This document shows, piece after piece, positions 32,275 through 40,094 of a stretch of DNA of 64,000 nucleotides. The stretch comes from Desulfobacula sp. (GTDB lineage: Bacteria > Desulfobacterota > Desulfobacteria > Desulfobacterales > Desulfobacteraceae), in assembly GCF_030145145.1 (NCBI RefSeq), contig NZ_JAQYWD010000007.1:93012-157011 (forward strand), written 5' to 3'. A model generated the notes under the pieces. It worked only from the letters and a program-made list of their open reading frames with translations. It was not told where the DNA came from and made no database searches. Both the position numbers and the translations under genes were made by a program. Each line of letters opens with the position of its first letter. Positions within the stretch are counted from its first letter, which is position 1.

Positions 32275-33705
32275 ATGCAGGACATACAAAGTGAAATACA
32301 AACCAATGAATTTGTCCGGTTACTGCTCGAATCCATTGGTGACGGGATATTTGTTCTGGATACCCACGGCAGGATCATCGCCTGGAATCCGGCCATGGAA
32401 AAGATTACCGGGTATTCAGTCGATGAGATAATGGGCAAAAGTTGTAGAGTTTTAAACTTCAGTCAGTGTTTTGATAAGGATTGCCCGGCGGGTATGGCAG
32501 ACTGTGGTATTTTAAAATACGGAAAGGTCGACCCCACGGAATGCTTGCTGAGTCATAAGAACGGGCATGCGCTTTGTGTGACAAAGAATGCCCGGGTGAT
32601 AAAAAATCAGGAACAAAAAGTCATTGGCATTGTGGAAGCGGTTACCGATTTAACAGAACTGAAAAATGCCCGGTTAAAAATGGAAGAGGCCACCCGCCGC
32701 CTGGGAGAATTGAATCGGCTGGGCGGCATTATTGCCAAAAGTCAGATCATGCAGAATGTCTTTACGTTTATCAAGGCTTCGGCCGCAAGTGATGCCACCA
32801 TACTGATCCAGGGGGACAGCGGCACTGGAAAAGAACTGGTGGCCGGTGCCATTCATTCCATTGGTGAACGAAGGGACAAGCCCTTGATAATCGTAAATTG
32901 CAGCGCCCTGTCGGAATCCCTGCTTGAGAGTGAATTGTTCGGCCATGTAAAGGGCGCCTATACCGGTGCTGTCCGGGACCGTATCGGGCGGTTTGAGCAG
33001 GCTGACACGGGGACCATCTTTTTGGATGAAATCGGGGAGATCACGCCGTATATACAGGTAAAACTGCTACGGGTGCTGCAGCAAAAAGAAATAGAACGGG
33101 TGGGCGATACCCGAAAACGGAAAATTGATATTCGTATCATCACCGCCACCAACAAAGATCTTAAGTCCCTGGTAGATGCCGGCCGGTTTAGAGAAGATCT
33201 GTATTACCGGCTGAAAGTTTTTCCCATTTTTCTGCCGCCCTTGAGAAACAGGCGAGAAGATATCCCCCTTCTGGTCAACCATTTCATTCGAATAAACAAT
33301 GAAAAATCCGTGATGAAAGCCAAAGGCATCTCAAAATCCGCTCTAAAGGTATTGATGGAGTATGCCTGGCCGGGTAACATAAGAGAGCTGGCCAATGCCA
33401 TTGAGCATGCCTTTGTGTTATGTTCAGACCGCCAAATTGATGTAGACGACCTTCCCCTGGAAATCAGGGAACCGCAATCGATCTGCCGGCCGGTTGAACC
33501 CGCGTATCAACCGGCCCCGGGGACACCTGTTCAGGCCAGAGTACCGTTGACCCGGGAAAAATTAATTGAACTGCTCCATGACAGCGGCTGGAACAAGGCT
33601 GAGGTTGCCAGACGCGCAGGATTGAGCCGGGCATCCATATGGAAATATATGAAAAAGTGGAATATCCCCCAAAAAAAATCCGGGGCAGCTAGTGACGGTA
33701 ATTAA
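32275..33705 (+). CDS. Sigma-54 regulator C: cysteine-rich PAS, AAA+, Fis-type HTH
   Basis: A 476-residue enhancer-binding protein, closest in the window to regulator A. The PAS domain has CRVLNFSQCFDKDC, C in MADCG and TECL at the same places as A. AAA+ shows GDSGTGKE (Asp instead of Glu in Walker A), GAYTGA, IFLDEIGE and WPGNIREL. The HTH NKAEVARRAGLSRASIWKYM shares the recognition helix pattern of A, and both genes lie beside GTAACG sites. The start at 32275 is set by AAGGAT upstream and by the promoter position. It probably controls the Hdr-MetFV operon downstream and the DUF1638 mini-operon upstream. Confidence 0.92.
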   Translation: MQDIQSEIQTNEFVRLLLESIGDGIFVLDTHGRIIAWNPAMEKITGYSVDEIMGKSCRVLNFSQCFDKDCPAGMADCGILKYGKVDPTECLLSHKNGHALCVTKNARVIKNQEQKVIGIVEAVTDLTELKNARLKMEEATRRLGELNRLGGIIAKSQIMQNVFTFIKASAASDATILIQGDSGTGKELVAGAIHSIGERRDKPLIIVNCSALSESLLESELFGHVKGAYTGAVRDRIGRFEQADTGTIFLDEIGEITPYIQVKLLRVLQQKEIERVGDTRKRKIDIRIITATNKDLKSLVDAGRFREDLYYRLKVFPIFLPPLRNRREDIPLLVNHFIRINNEKSVMKAKGISKSALKVLMEYAWPGNIRELANAIEHAFVLCSDRQIDVDDLPLEIREPQSICRPVEPAYQPAPGTPVQARVPLTREKLIELLHDSGWNKAEVARRAGLSRASIWKYMKKWNIPQKKSGAASDGN

Positions 33706-33715
33706 GCTGCCCCGG
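33671..33715 (-). terminator. Strong minus-strand terminator overlapping the end of regulator C
   Basis: CCGGGGCAGCT and AGCTGCCCCGG pair perfectly (11 bp, loop 14). On the minus strand the stem is followed by A and eight U (complement of 33671-33678). On the plus strand no T run follows, so its natural direction is minus, where no protein gene ends. Confidence 0.8.
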
Positions 33716-33781
33716 ATAACGGTGAGGTGGTTCATCAGATTTTGGAGGTAAGTAAATGCCTTTACTTGCATCTGATAACAC
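33671..33781 (-). ncRNA. Candidate sigma-54-dependent small RNA, about 110 nt
   Basis: A minus-strand unit framed by a sigma-54 promoter (33791-33808) and the strong U8 terminator. Its predicted RNA has a hairpin AAGUAAA-GGCA-UUUACUU, enclosed by AUCAGAU/AUCUGAU, then an exposed stretch with ACCUCC and CCACCUCACC, then the terminator stem. CCUCC-type loops can pair with ribosome binding sites. No minus-strand gene with good coding features is present here. A plus-strand small ORF overlaps, so one of the two readings may be wrong. Confidence 0.45.
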
Positions 33782-33878
33782 AAAAGTATGTTGCATACTC
33801 TGTGCCAGACAAATTTTATATCTATCCATAATTCTATTTTTCCCCATCTGCCCCGGTGACGTAAAAAGAGTTCCATAA
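33756..33878 (+). CDS. Possible 40-residue ORF with a consensus ribosome site
   Basis: GGAGG stands eight bases before ATG at 33756. The product begins MPLLASDNTKVCCILCARQI, continues hydrophobic and ends GDVKRVP; it has four cysteines and one helix. No homologue is known to me. It overlaps the candidate small RNA on the other strand, and no promoter is evident other than read-through from regulator C. Confidence 0.3.
   Translation: MPLLASDNTKVCCILCARQILYLSIILFFPICPGDVKRVP
33791..33808 (-). promoter_or_regulatory. Sigma-54 promoter of the candidate small RNA
   Basis: The minus strand reads CTGGCACAGAGTATGCAA: perfect TGGCAC, ten-base GG-to-GC spacing, and TGCA at -12 with one deviation. GTAACG sites begin about 110 bases upstream of it. 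Confidence 0.6.
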
Positions 33879-33914
33879 AAAAACCTTTCCTAAAATTTTA
33901 TTGTGTCATTGAAA

Positions 33915-33973
33915 GTAACGGTTATCGGAATAAGTACCGCAACCGTAACGTTACCCCCTCCCTTTTGGTAACG
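33915..33973. promoter_or_regulatory. GTAACG enhancer cluster before the Hdr-MetFV operon
   Basis: GTAACGGTTATC (33915), the perfect palindrome GTAACGTTAC (33945-33954) and GGTAACG (33967) lie within 60 bases. They are 110-170 bases upstream of the sigma-54 promoter at 34082 and on the other side face the small-RNA promoter. The core matches the sites at 10081-10140 and 10490. Confidence 0.72.
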
Positions 33974-34081
33974 ATTTAACACTCCCAGCTTTTTTTGATC
34001 CTTATCTTTAAATTTTAGATATCCTTTATCAACAGGTGTCTTGAGTTATTCATGCCCTGGTGTTGGTGATTTTTAACCGTT

Positions 34082-34097
34082 TGGCACCAACCTTGCT
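34082..34097 (+). promoter_or_regulatory. Consensus sigma-54 promoter of the Hdr-MetFV operon
   Basis: TTGGCACCAACCTTGCT is a full match: TGGCAC, five bases, TTGCT, with GG and GC ten bases apart. Transcription would start near 34108, about 70 bases before the first gene. Confidence 0.88.
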
Positions 34098-34178
34098 CTA
34101 AGCAGTTTCTAACAGAAAAACACCGTATCTTCACAAGAGTGACAGATGCCATCATAAACCCTAACGGAGGATAAAAAA

Positions 34179-34427
34179 ATGACAGATCTTAATTCATTAG
34201 ACGCAGCAGATCAGGTTGACGCAAGGGGCAGTGCATGTCCGGGACCCCTTCTTGAAGCAAAAAAAGGCATCGGCAAAGTCCAGGTGGGTCAGATCATTGA
34301 AATCCTTTCCAATGACAGCGGCACCAGAACGGATATTCCGGCCTGGGCCGGGAAAGTTGGACATGAGTACCTTGGATTTCTTGAAGCCGACGGATATGAC
34401 CGGCATTTTGTAACCCGAAAAAAATAG
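34179..34427 (+). CDS. TusA-family sulfur carrier
   Basis: An 82-residue TusA-fold protein with the active motif SACPGPLLEAKKGI, so the persulfide-bearing Cys is present, unlike the relative at 28711. The last strand region has RTDIPAWAGKVGHE, usual for TusA domains joined to DsrE/Hdr systems. CGGAGG precedes the ATG. It is the first gene of the eleven-gene operon and could deliver sulfur to, or accept it from, the DsrE protein and the Hdr subunits. Confidence 0.92.
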   Translation: MTDLNSLDAADQVDARGSACPGPLLEAKKGIGKVQVGQIIEILSNDSGTRTDIPAWAGKVGHEYLGFLEADGYDRHFVTRKK

Positions 34428-34437
34428 GCAGGTGATG

Positions 34438-34863
34438 ATGTCACCCCAGGCAGAAAAAGAAGACAACAAAATTTTAATCCTTGCCACAGAAACCTGTGCC
34501 TATCCCGGTGCAGATTCCGTGGGCCAGGCCCATTCCCCCTACCCTGCCAATACGTATATTTTAAGGGTAAGGGCACCGGTATTGTTTCCTGAATCTTTTT
34601 ATTTTGACTGCTTTAAAAAAGGCATCAGTGGCATCATTATCATGTCCTGTGGTGAAGAATGCCCCTATGACGGTGCCTATAAGGCCCTGGCAAAACGGCT
34701 GGATGCGGTTTACAAAAAAATGAAGGAAATGGCGATTGATTTAAGACGTCTTCGCCTGACAGCGATCTGTACCGTTTGTAACCGGGCCTTTTTAAAAGAA
34801 GTAAATGATATGGATAAGTCGGTGCGGGAACTGGGTCCCCCTTTAGTTAACCCATCACTTTAG
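34438..34863 (+). CDS. MvhD-like hydrogenase iron-sulfur subunit (HdrA partner)
   Basis: A 141-residue protein of the MvhD/FlpD family, which holds a [2Fe-2S] cluster and passes electrons to HdrA. Cysteines occur in TETCAYPGADS, YFDCFKKG, IMSCGEECPY and TAICTVCNRAF. Its usual C-terminal helix with VREL is present. GTG and two ATG codons stand in a row; the third is preferred because AGG is then at good spacing. The next gene is separated by a 12-bp stem-loop. Confidence 0.85.
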   Translation: MSPQAEKEDNKILILATETCAYPGADSVGQAHSPYPANTYILRVRAPVLFPESFYFDCFKKGISGIIIMSCGEECPYDGAYKALAKRLDAVYKKMKEMAIDLRRLRLTAICTVCNRAFLKEVNDMDKSVRELGPPLVNPSL

Positions 34864-34878
34864 CAACAGACAACTCAT

Positions 34879-34912
34879 GGGTTCACTGCCCCGAAGTGAT
34901 GGCAGTGAACCC
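34879..34912 (+). terminator. Intercistronic stem-loop between MvhD-like and HdrA-like genes
   Basis: GGGTTCACTGCC (34879-34890) pairs perfectly with GGCAGTGAACCC (34901-34912) around a ten-base loop. No T run follows, so it probably adjusts mRNA stability or partial termination. Its position also argues against the GTG start at 34896. Confidence 0.75.
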
Positions 34913-34940
34913 GGACAACAGATCTTTTATGGAGGATTTA

Positions 34941-36248
34941 ATGGTCTCCCCAGATATTAAAAAGTTTGACACGCTTGTTGTGGGTGGCGGCATTGCGGGA
35001 TTGCAGGCAGCTTTGGATCTTGGTGATCAGGGATATACCGTGGCAGTGGTGGAAAAAGATGCATCCATTGGCGGCAAAATGATCCGGCTGTCAAAAGTGT
35101 TTCCCACGCTTGACTGCGCCAGTTGTATTACCACCCCTAAAATGTCAGCTGCAGCACACCATGAAAACATCACCCTGTTTACCTATTGCGACCTGGTCTC
35201 CCTGGATACAGATGAATCCGCAAACGGGTCGGGCATAAACTGCCGCATCATTCAGCGGCCACGATATGTTGACCCGGTAAAGTGTATTGGATGCCGGCAA
35301 TGCGAGTATATCTGCCCGGTCCATGTGCCGGATATGGAACAAGGCGGGTTAAGTGCCAAACGAGCGATATCCATCCCTTTTTCAAATGCCATACCCCAAC
35401 TGCCCATACTGGATATTGAGCACTGCATGCTGTGCGGCCAATGTGAAAAGGTCTGCCCCACCAATGCCATTGATTATTTTCAGCAACCCGAAGACATGAT
35501 GCTTTCCGCAAACACGGCCATCGTTACCACAGGGTTTGAGTTATTGCCCGTGAAGACGTTTGTTCAATACGGCAATGGGTCCATCCCCAATGTGGTTGAT
35601 GCGTTACAGATGGAAAGACTGCTGGCCCCCCATGGCCCTTATAACAGGGTAATACGGCCGTCAGACGGCATGGAACCCGATTCCATCGCCTATGTTCAAT
35701 GTGCCGGTTCAAGAGACAAAAGCCACGGGGTACCCTACTGCTCAAGGGTGTGCTGTATGTATGCCATAAAACAGGCCATGCTGCTGTCCGGGTCCCTGCC
35801 CCTGGCGGATATCACGATTTATTACATGGATATCCGGGCCTTTGGAAAGGGGTATGAACAATTTTATCAAAATGCAAAAGCCATGGGCATTGAGTTTGTC
35901 AAAGCCAAGGTGGCCCGGATTGACCAGGGGGATAATGGCAGTGCCACCGTTCGGTATGAACGACAGGACGGGTCGGGTACGGCAAGCCAGGACCATGATC
36001 TGGTGGTGCTTTCCATGGGGGTTGTTCCGGGCTGGAATCCAGAGCCCATCTGCGCTGTTTCAAAAAGTACCGATCACTTCATCACCTCGATAAAACCCAA
36101 AATATCCCCGGTCCTCACCAGTATAAATGGTGTGTTCGTGGCCGGTGCAGCAGCAGGCCCCAAAGATATCGTGGACACCATTACAGAATCGGGCTCTGCA
36201 GCCATGGAAGCTGCCAAATTCATGTCCAACAGCCCCAGGGGGAATTAA
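34941..36248 (+). CDS. HdrA-like flavoprotein, short form
   Basis: A 435-residue FAD and iron-sulfur protein of the HdrA/QmoA group. FAD binding VVGGGIAGLQAALDL comes first, then FPTLDCASCITTPKM, which is diagnostic, then two ferredoxin motifs CIGCRQCEYICP and CMLCGQCEKVCP, and a C-terminal GVFVAGAAAGPKDI. It lacks the N-terminal cluster domain of full HdrA. The start at 34941 has GGAGG six bases upstream. With the next gene it gives two different HdrA subunits, as in Qmo or in flavin-bifurcating assemblies. Confidence 0.92.
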   Translation: MVSPDIKKFDTLVVGGGIAGLQAALDLGDQGYTVAVVEKDASIGGKMIRLSKVFPTLDCASCITTPKMSAAAHHENITLFTYCDLVSLDTDESANGSGINCRIIQRPRYVDPVKCIGCRQCEYICPVHVPDMEQGGLSAKRAISIPFSNAIPQLPILDIEHCMLCGQCEKVCPTNAIDYFQQPEDMMLSANTAIVTTGFELLPVKTFVQYGNGSIPNVVDALQMERLLAPHGPYNRVIRPSDGMEPDSIAYVQCAGSRDKSHGVPYCSRVCCMYAIKQAMLLSGSLPLADITIYYMDIRAFGKGYEQFYQNAKAMGIEFVKAKVARIDQGDNGSATVRYERQDGSGTASQDHDLVVLSMGVVPGWNPEPICAVSKSTDHFITSIKPKISPVLTSINGVFVAGAAAGPKDIVDTITESGSAAMEAAKFMSNSPRGN

Positions 36249-36250
36249 AA

Positions 36251-38050
36251 ATGGAAGAAAAAAAGAATAAAGTCGGTGTCTATATCTGCTATTGCGGGGG
36301 CAATATCTCGGATCATGTAGATGTGGAAGAGGTCCGAAACAGGGCCTTGAAACTACCGGATGTGACCGTGGCCCGAACCAACATGTTCATGTGTTCCGAT
36401 CCCGGCCAGGAAATGATTATCGAGGATCTGAAAAGCGGCAAAATTGATCGGGTGGTGGTGGCATCCTGTGCCCCAAGCCTCCATGAAACCACTTTCAGGG
36501 GAGCCATTGAACGGGCGGGATCCAACCCTTTTATTTACGAGCATGCCAATATCCGGGAACAGGTCAGCTGGGTGCACCATGGCGATCCTGCCACGGATAA
36601 GGCGGCCATCCTTATCGCTTCTGCCACGGCCAAGGCAAAACATCTCAAACCCCTTGCCCCCATCCATGTGGATGCCAAACGTCATGCAACGGTTATCGGC
36701 GGCGGTATTGCAGGTATCAAAACCGCATTGGATATTGCAGGTCAGGGAATTGATGTCACCCTTATTGAACGATCGCCCCTTCTAGGGGGACAGCTCAACT
36801 CCCTGGGACAACTTGCTCCATACGGAGATCATGCATCAGACATCCTCAAAGAATTGATAGACCAGGTGACGGGTCATACCGCTATCACCATTCATACCAA
36901 TACCAAGGTAGAAGCGGTCAGCGGATATGTGGGCAATTTCAGCCTGAATCTTTTGAAAAAATCAGATCCTGAAAATATCCCATTGACCCTGGATACCGGT
37001 GCCATTGTCATGGCAACCGGATCGGTCTCCTATACCCCTTTTAAGGGCGAGTACGGGTTTGGTCAGTACGAATCCGTCATCACCCTTCCGGAGTTGATTC
37101 GGCTTTTAAAAGCCAATACATCATCAAGGTCTATGCTTGAAGTGAACGGAAAACCCATTAAAAACATGGTCATGATTCATTGTGTGGGCAGCCGGCAGAT
37201 CCCGGGCATTCATCCGCCCAAAGAAAACGGCACCCTCAATGAATATTGTTCCAGGACGTGTTGTTCCGCCATGTTGAATGCCGCCAACCAGATCCGGGAA
37301 ACCTTTCCTGAAACCAGTATTTATGAAATGTACAGGGATATCCGGACCTATGGCCGGGGACAGGAAGAGTTGTATATGCAAGCATCAGCCAACAAGGTTG
37401 TTTTCATGCGGTATGAGGCGGATGAACCGCCGGAAGTCAGCAAAAATGATGATCCTGATTATCCTTTGCAGGTCAGGATTAAAGATGGGTTGACCTTTAA
37501 TGAATCCCTGACGGTTCCGGCGGACCTGGTGGTGCTGGCCACGGGCATTGAGCCCAATGATGTGACGAATCTGGCCTCACAAATGAAACTTCCCATTGGA
37601 ACCGATCGGTTTCTTCTGGAAGTTCATCCCAAACTCAGGCCGGTGGAATTCCCCATCACCGGCATTTTTCTGGCCGGTACCTGCCAGGCCCCCATGGATT
37701 CAGGGGAAGCCTGCAATGCCGCCGGTGCAGCAGCCGTCAAAGCATCTGCCCTGTTGAGCAAAGGGTATATTGAGCTGGATCCGTTTGTGGCGGAAGTGGA
37801 CACGGATAAATGCCAGGGACATGGCGCCTGTGTAGAGGCCTGTATTAAAGAAGGAGCCTTGACCCTTATGGAAGTTATCAACCCGGACGGCAACCCCGTC
37901 AAACAGGCCCAGGTAACGCCTGCCATGTGTCTGGGGTGCGGGGCCTGTGCTGCCGTCTGTCCCGAAGGCGCCATTGATATCAATGGATGGGCGTTAAAAC
38001 AATATGAAGATATGGTGGATGCCATTGTCTCAGATAGCGTTGCGGTCTGA
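36251..38050 (+). CDS. hdrA: HdrA, full-length flavin-containing subunit
   Basis: A 599-residue HdrA. The N-terminal domain has VGVYICYCGGNISDHVDV and VASCAPSLHETTFRG; the FAD motif is VIGGGIAGIKTALDI; NEYCSRTCCSAML lies in the middle. The C-terminus has two clusters: an unusual CQGHGACVEAC and a standard CLGCGACAAVCPEGA. In known complexes HdrA splits electrons at FAD toward ferredoxin and HdrBC. It follows the short HdrA-like gene after two bases, so they are probably made in equal amounts. Confidence 0.93.
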   Translation: MEEKKNKVGVYICYCGGNISDHVDVEEVRNRALKLPDVTVARTNMFMCSDPGQEMIIEDLKSGKIDRVVVASCAPSLHETTFRGAIERAGSNPFIYEHANIREQVSWVHHGDPATDKAAILIASATAKAKHLKPLAPIHVDAKRHATVIGGGIAGIKTALDIAGQGIDVTLIERSPLLGGQLNSLGQLAPYGDHASDILKELIDQVTGHTAITIHTNTKVEAVSGYVGNFSLNLLKKSDPENIPLTLDTGAIVMATGSVSYTPFKGEYGFGQYESVITLPELIRLLKANTSSRSMLEVNGKPIKNMVMIHCVGSRQIPGIHPPKENGTLNEYCSRTCCSAMLNAANQIRETFPETSIYEMYRDIRTYGRGQEELYMQASANKVVFMRYEADEPPEVSKNDDPDYPLQVRIKDGLTFNESLTVPADLVVLATGIEPNDVTNLASQMKLPIGTDRFLLEVHPKLRPVEFPITGIFLAGTCQAPMDSGEACNAAGAAAVKASALLSKGYIELDPFVAEVDTDKCQGHGACVEACIKEGALTLMEVINPDGNPVKQAQVTPAMCLGCGACAAVCPEGAIDINGWALKQYEDMVDAIVSDSVAV

Positions 38051-38087
38051 TCTTTTCACAACACTTCTTTTAAGAGGAAATCACACT

Positions 38088-38411
38088 ATGGAAACCATGG
38101 ATACCGATAAAGCGGCAAAAAAAGCAGCCATGAAAGACTTGCGTGCCCAGAGAAAAGACTTGATCGAAGCGGCATCTTTGCAAATGAAGAAACAGAAAAA
38201 GGATATCAAGGCCATTGAAGCGTTTTTAACCGGCCGGGCGGCCACCATCCCTGATATCGCCCAGGGGATCGGACTGCCCACGGACAAAACCCTCTGGTAT
38301 ATTGCCAGCCTGAAAAAATACGGCCGGATTGTGGAAGGCAGTAAAGCGGGTGCTTTTTTTAATTACGCTCTGAATGAACCGGCGAACAACACAGAACAAG
38401 AAGAGGTGTGA
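38088..38411 (+). CDS. Small winged-helix-like protein in the Hdr operon
   Basis: A 107-residue protein with a charged, coiled N-terminal half (Lys/Ala-rich, residues 5-45) and a C-terminal winged-helix-like part: IPDIAQGIGLPTDKTLWYI followed by SLKKYGRIVEG. Similar small proteins accompany hdr genes in sulfate reducers; a structural or regulatory role is possible. AAGAGGA precedes the ATG at 38088. It ends one base before HdrC. Confidence 0.75.
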   Translation: METMDTDKAAKKAAMKDLRAQRKDLIEAASLQMKKQKKDIKAIEAFLTGRAATIPDIAQGIGLPTDKTLWYIASLKKYGRIVEGSKAGAFFNYALNEPANNTEQEEV

Positions 38412-38412
38412 T

Positions 38413-38712
38413 ATGAGCTCAGTCAACCTGGCGTTTGCAAAAGAATTAAAAGCATACAGTGAAGATACCGCGCTTGAGTGTTTTAACTGCGGAACATGTT
38501 CCGCTATCTGCCCCCTTGTCCATGATAATTTTCCCAGGAGAATGATCCGGTATATCCAGGTGGGGGCAAAGGATAAAATACTTGAAAATGCCAACGACCT
38601 CTGGCGTTGCCTTCACTGCGGGTTGTGTACCCACACCTGCCCGAGACAGGCAGATCCGGGTGAAATTATTCTGGGGTTGAAACGATTTGTTGTTGCCAAC
38701 TGGAGGGCTTGA
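38413..38712 (+). CDS. hdrC: HdrC, [4Fe-4S] ferredoxin subunit
   Basis: A 99-residue protein with two complete motifs, CFNCGTCSAICP and CLHCGLCTHTCP, the defining pattern of HdrC. It transfers electrons between HdrA and HdrB. Both short helices between the clusters match the family. AGAGGTG precedes the ATG, and HdrB follows after three bases. Confidence 0.93.
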   Translation: MSSVNLAFAKELKAYSEDTALECFNCGTCSAICPLVHDNFPRRMIRYIQVGAKDKILENANDLWRCLHCGLCTHTCPRQADPGEIILGLKRFVVANWRA

Positions 38713-38715
38713 AAA

Positions 38716-39642
38716 ATGTTTAATCCGAAAGAAATCATCCACATCCTGGCCAATAATGTCCGACAAACCCAAAGCCCATTTGGGATCCCCAAGTTCATGG
38801 CAAACACATGGTTCAAAGACCTTGCCCTGCCGGAAAAAGGGGAATATCTGTTGTTCACAGGATTGATGTACCAGTTCGCCCCGTATATTGAAACGTCCAC
38901 TCAATACCTGGAAAAATATGAGGACACCCCCATGGCAGACTATTTGAAATATGCCAAATATGTTCCTGCCTATCTTTCCGGTATCGGGCTTGCCCTGATG
39001 ACCCCGGGAAAAGAGAAAAAAAAGGCGAGGCAACCCCTTAAAAACATCGCCTTTCTGCTGGAACAATCCAAGGTGGATTTTTGTTACCGACCTGATCTGG
39101 ATCATTATTCGGGCATACTGCTCTATGATATGGGAGACCAGGCAGGCTTTGTGGCCCATGCGAAAAAAGTGGCCCACCGCCTTCAGCAGGCAGGGATAAA
39201 AAAAATTATTACCATAGATCCTCACACAGCCTATGCATTAAAGGAACTCTTTCCTAAATATACCGGCATCCAGTTTGAGGTCACCCCTTATTTTGAATTG
39301 CTGGATCTCGACCCCAAAGACTGCGGTATTGAGGTCACCCTCCATGACCCGTGTTTCTTTGGCAGATATCTTCACGTGTCGGATATCCCCAGAAAAGTGC
39401 TGTCAAATCTGGGGATACAAACATCAAAGATCAGGAATCAGGGCGAATTTACCAGTTGTTGCGGTGGACCGGCCGAATCCATTTCTCCCGCGCTTTCCAA
39501 TGACATCATGGACAAGCGAGTCAAAGAACTTGAAACGACCGGAAAGCCGATTATTGCCTATTGTCCCATTTGTCTTGGAAACCTGAAAAAATCCGGGGCC
39601 AATGTTGAGGATTTATCCAGTTTGCTTGTCAGACATGCTTGA
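38716..39642 (+). CDS. hdrB: HdrB-like CCG-domain protein with one complete motif
   Basis: A 308-residue protein of the HdrB/HdrD/GlpC group. The C-terminal CCG domain is complete: HDPCFFGR, TSCCGGPAES and AYCPICLGN, the set that holds a noncubane [4Fe-4S] cluster. The N-terminal domain has a single Cys (VDFCYRPD) and no CCG, so only one catalytic cluster is expected, where classical HdrB has two. It may therefore act on another disulfide or serve only as electron relay to MetFV. It is co-transcribed with HdrC. Confidence 0.87.
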   Translation: MFNPKEIIHILANNVRQTQSPFGIPKFMANTWFKDLALPEKGEYLLFTGLMYQFAPYIETSTQYLEKYEDTPMADYLKYAKYVPAYLSGIGLALMTPGKEKKKARQPLKNIAFLLEQSKVDFCYRPDLDHYSGILLYDMGDQAGFVAHAKKVAHRLQQAGIKKIITIDPHTAYALKELFPKYTGIQFEVTPYFELLDLDPKDCGIEVTLHDPCFFGRYLHVSDIPRKVLSNLGIQTSKIRNQGEFTSCCGGPAESISPALSNDIMDKRVKELETTGKPIIAYCPICLGNLKKSGANVEDLSSLLVRHA

Positions 39643-39684
39643 TTGTCACCTAGTGTTTAAACTATTTATTTAAAGGAGAATACA

Positions 39685-40059
39685 ATGCCTGAAAAAGTAG
39701 AAAAAATCGTTTATTATTGTACCCATGGGGGAGAAGACGCTGAAAAGGCATCCATCTGTTTTGCAATGGCAGGCGCTGCCGTTGCCCTTGATCTTGACAC
39801 CACCGTCGCCCTCCAGGGCAGTGCCGTCTACCTGGCCCAAAAAGGATATACAGATCATGTCCCCCAGGCAGGGGGATTTTCACCGTTGTCCAAGATGATC
39901 AGTGATTTCAGGGAACTGGGGGGAAAACTGCTGGTGTGCAAACCCTGCATAGCAGAAAGAAACATAGAGGAAACAGATCTTATTGATGGTGCCGAGATCA
40001 CCGCTGCCGGTACGCTAAATTTACTGGCCCTGGAATCTGATGCCCATCTGGTTTATTAA
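39685..40059 (+). CDS. DsrE-family sulfur transfer protein
   Basis: A 124-residue DsrE-fold protein. The start KIVYYCTHGGEDAEKASICF and the loop LLVCKPCIAERNI carry three candidate sulfur-binding cysteines, with CKPC at the place of the usual active-site Cys. AAAGGAG precedes the ATG. With TusA at the front of the operon it forms a sulfur relay like those tied to sHdr and Dsr systems. Confidence 0.88.
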   Translation: MPEKVEKIVYYCTHGGEDAEKASICFAMAGAAVALDLDTTVALQGSAVYLAQKGYTDHVPQAGGFSPLSKMISDFRELGGKLLVCKPCIAERNIEETDLIDGAEITAAGTLNLLALESDAHLVY

Positions 40060-40094
40060 ATTTTCTTTTAAGCATATTTAATAAAGGGAAGAAA

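Noticed and set aside
34896..34940. GTG start at 34896 for the HdrA-like protein
   Set aside because: It lies within a perfect stem-loop, lacks a ribosome site, and ATG 34941 has GGAGG at ideal distance.
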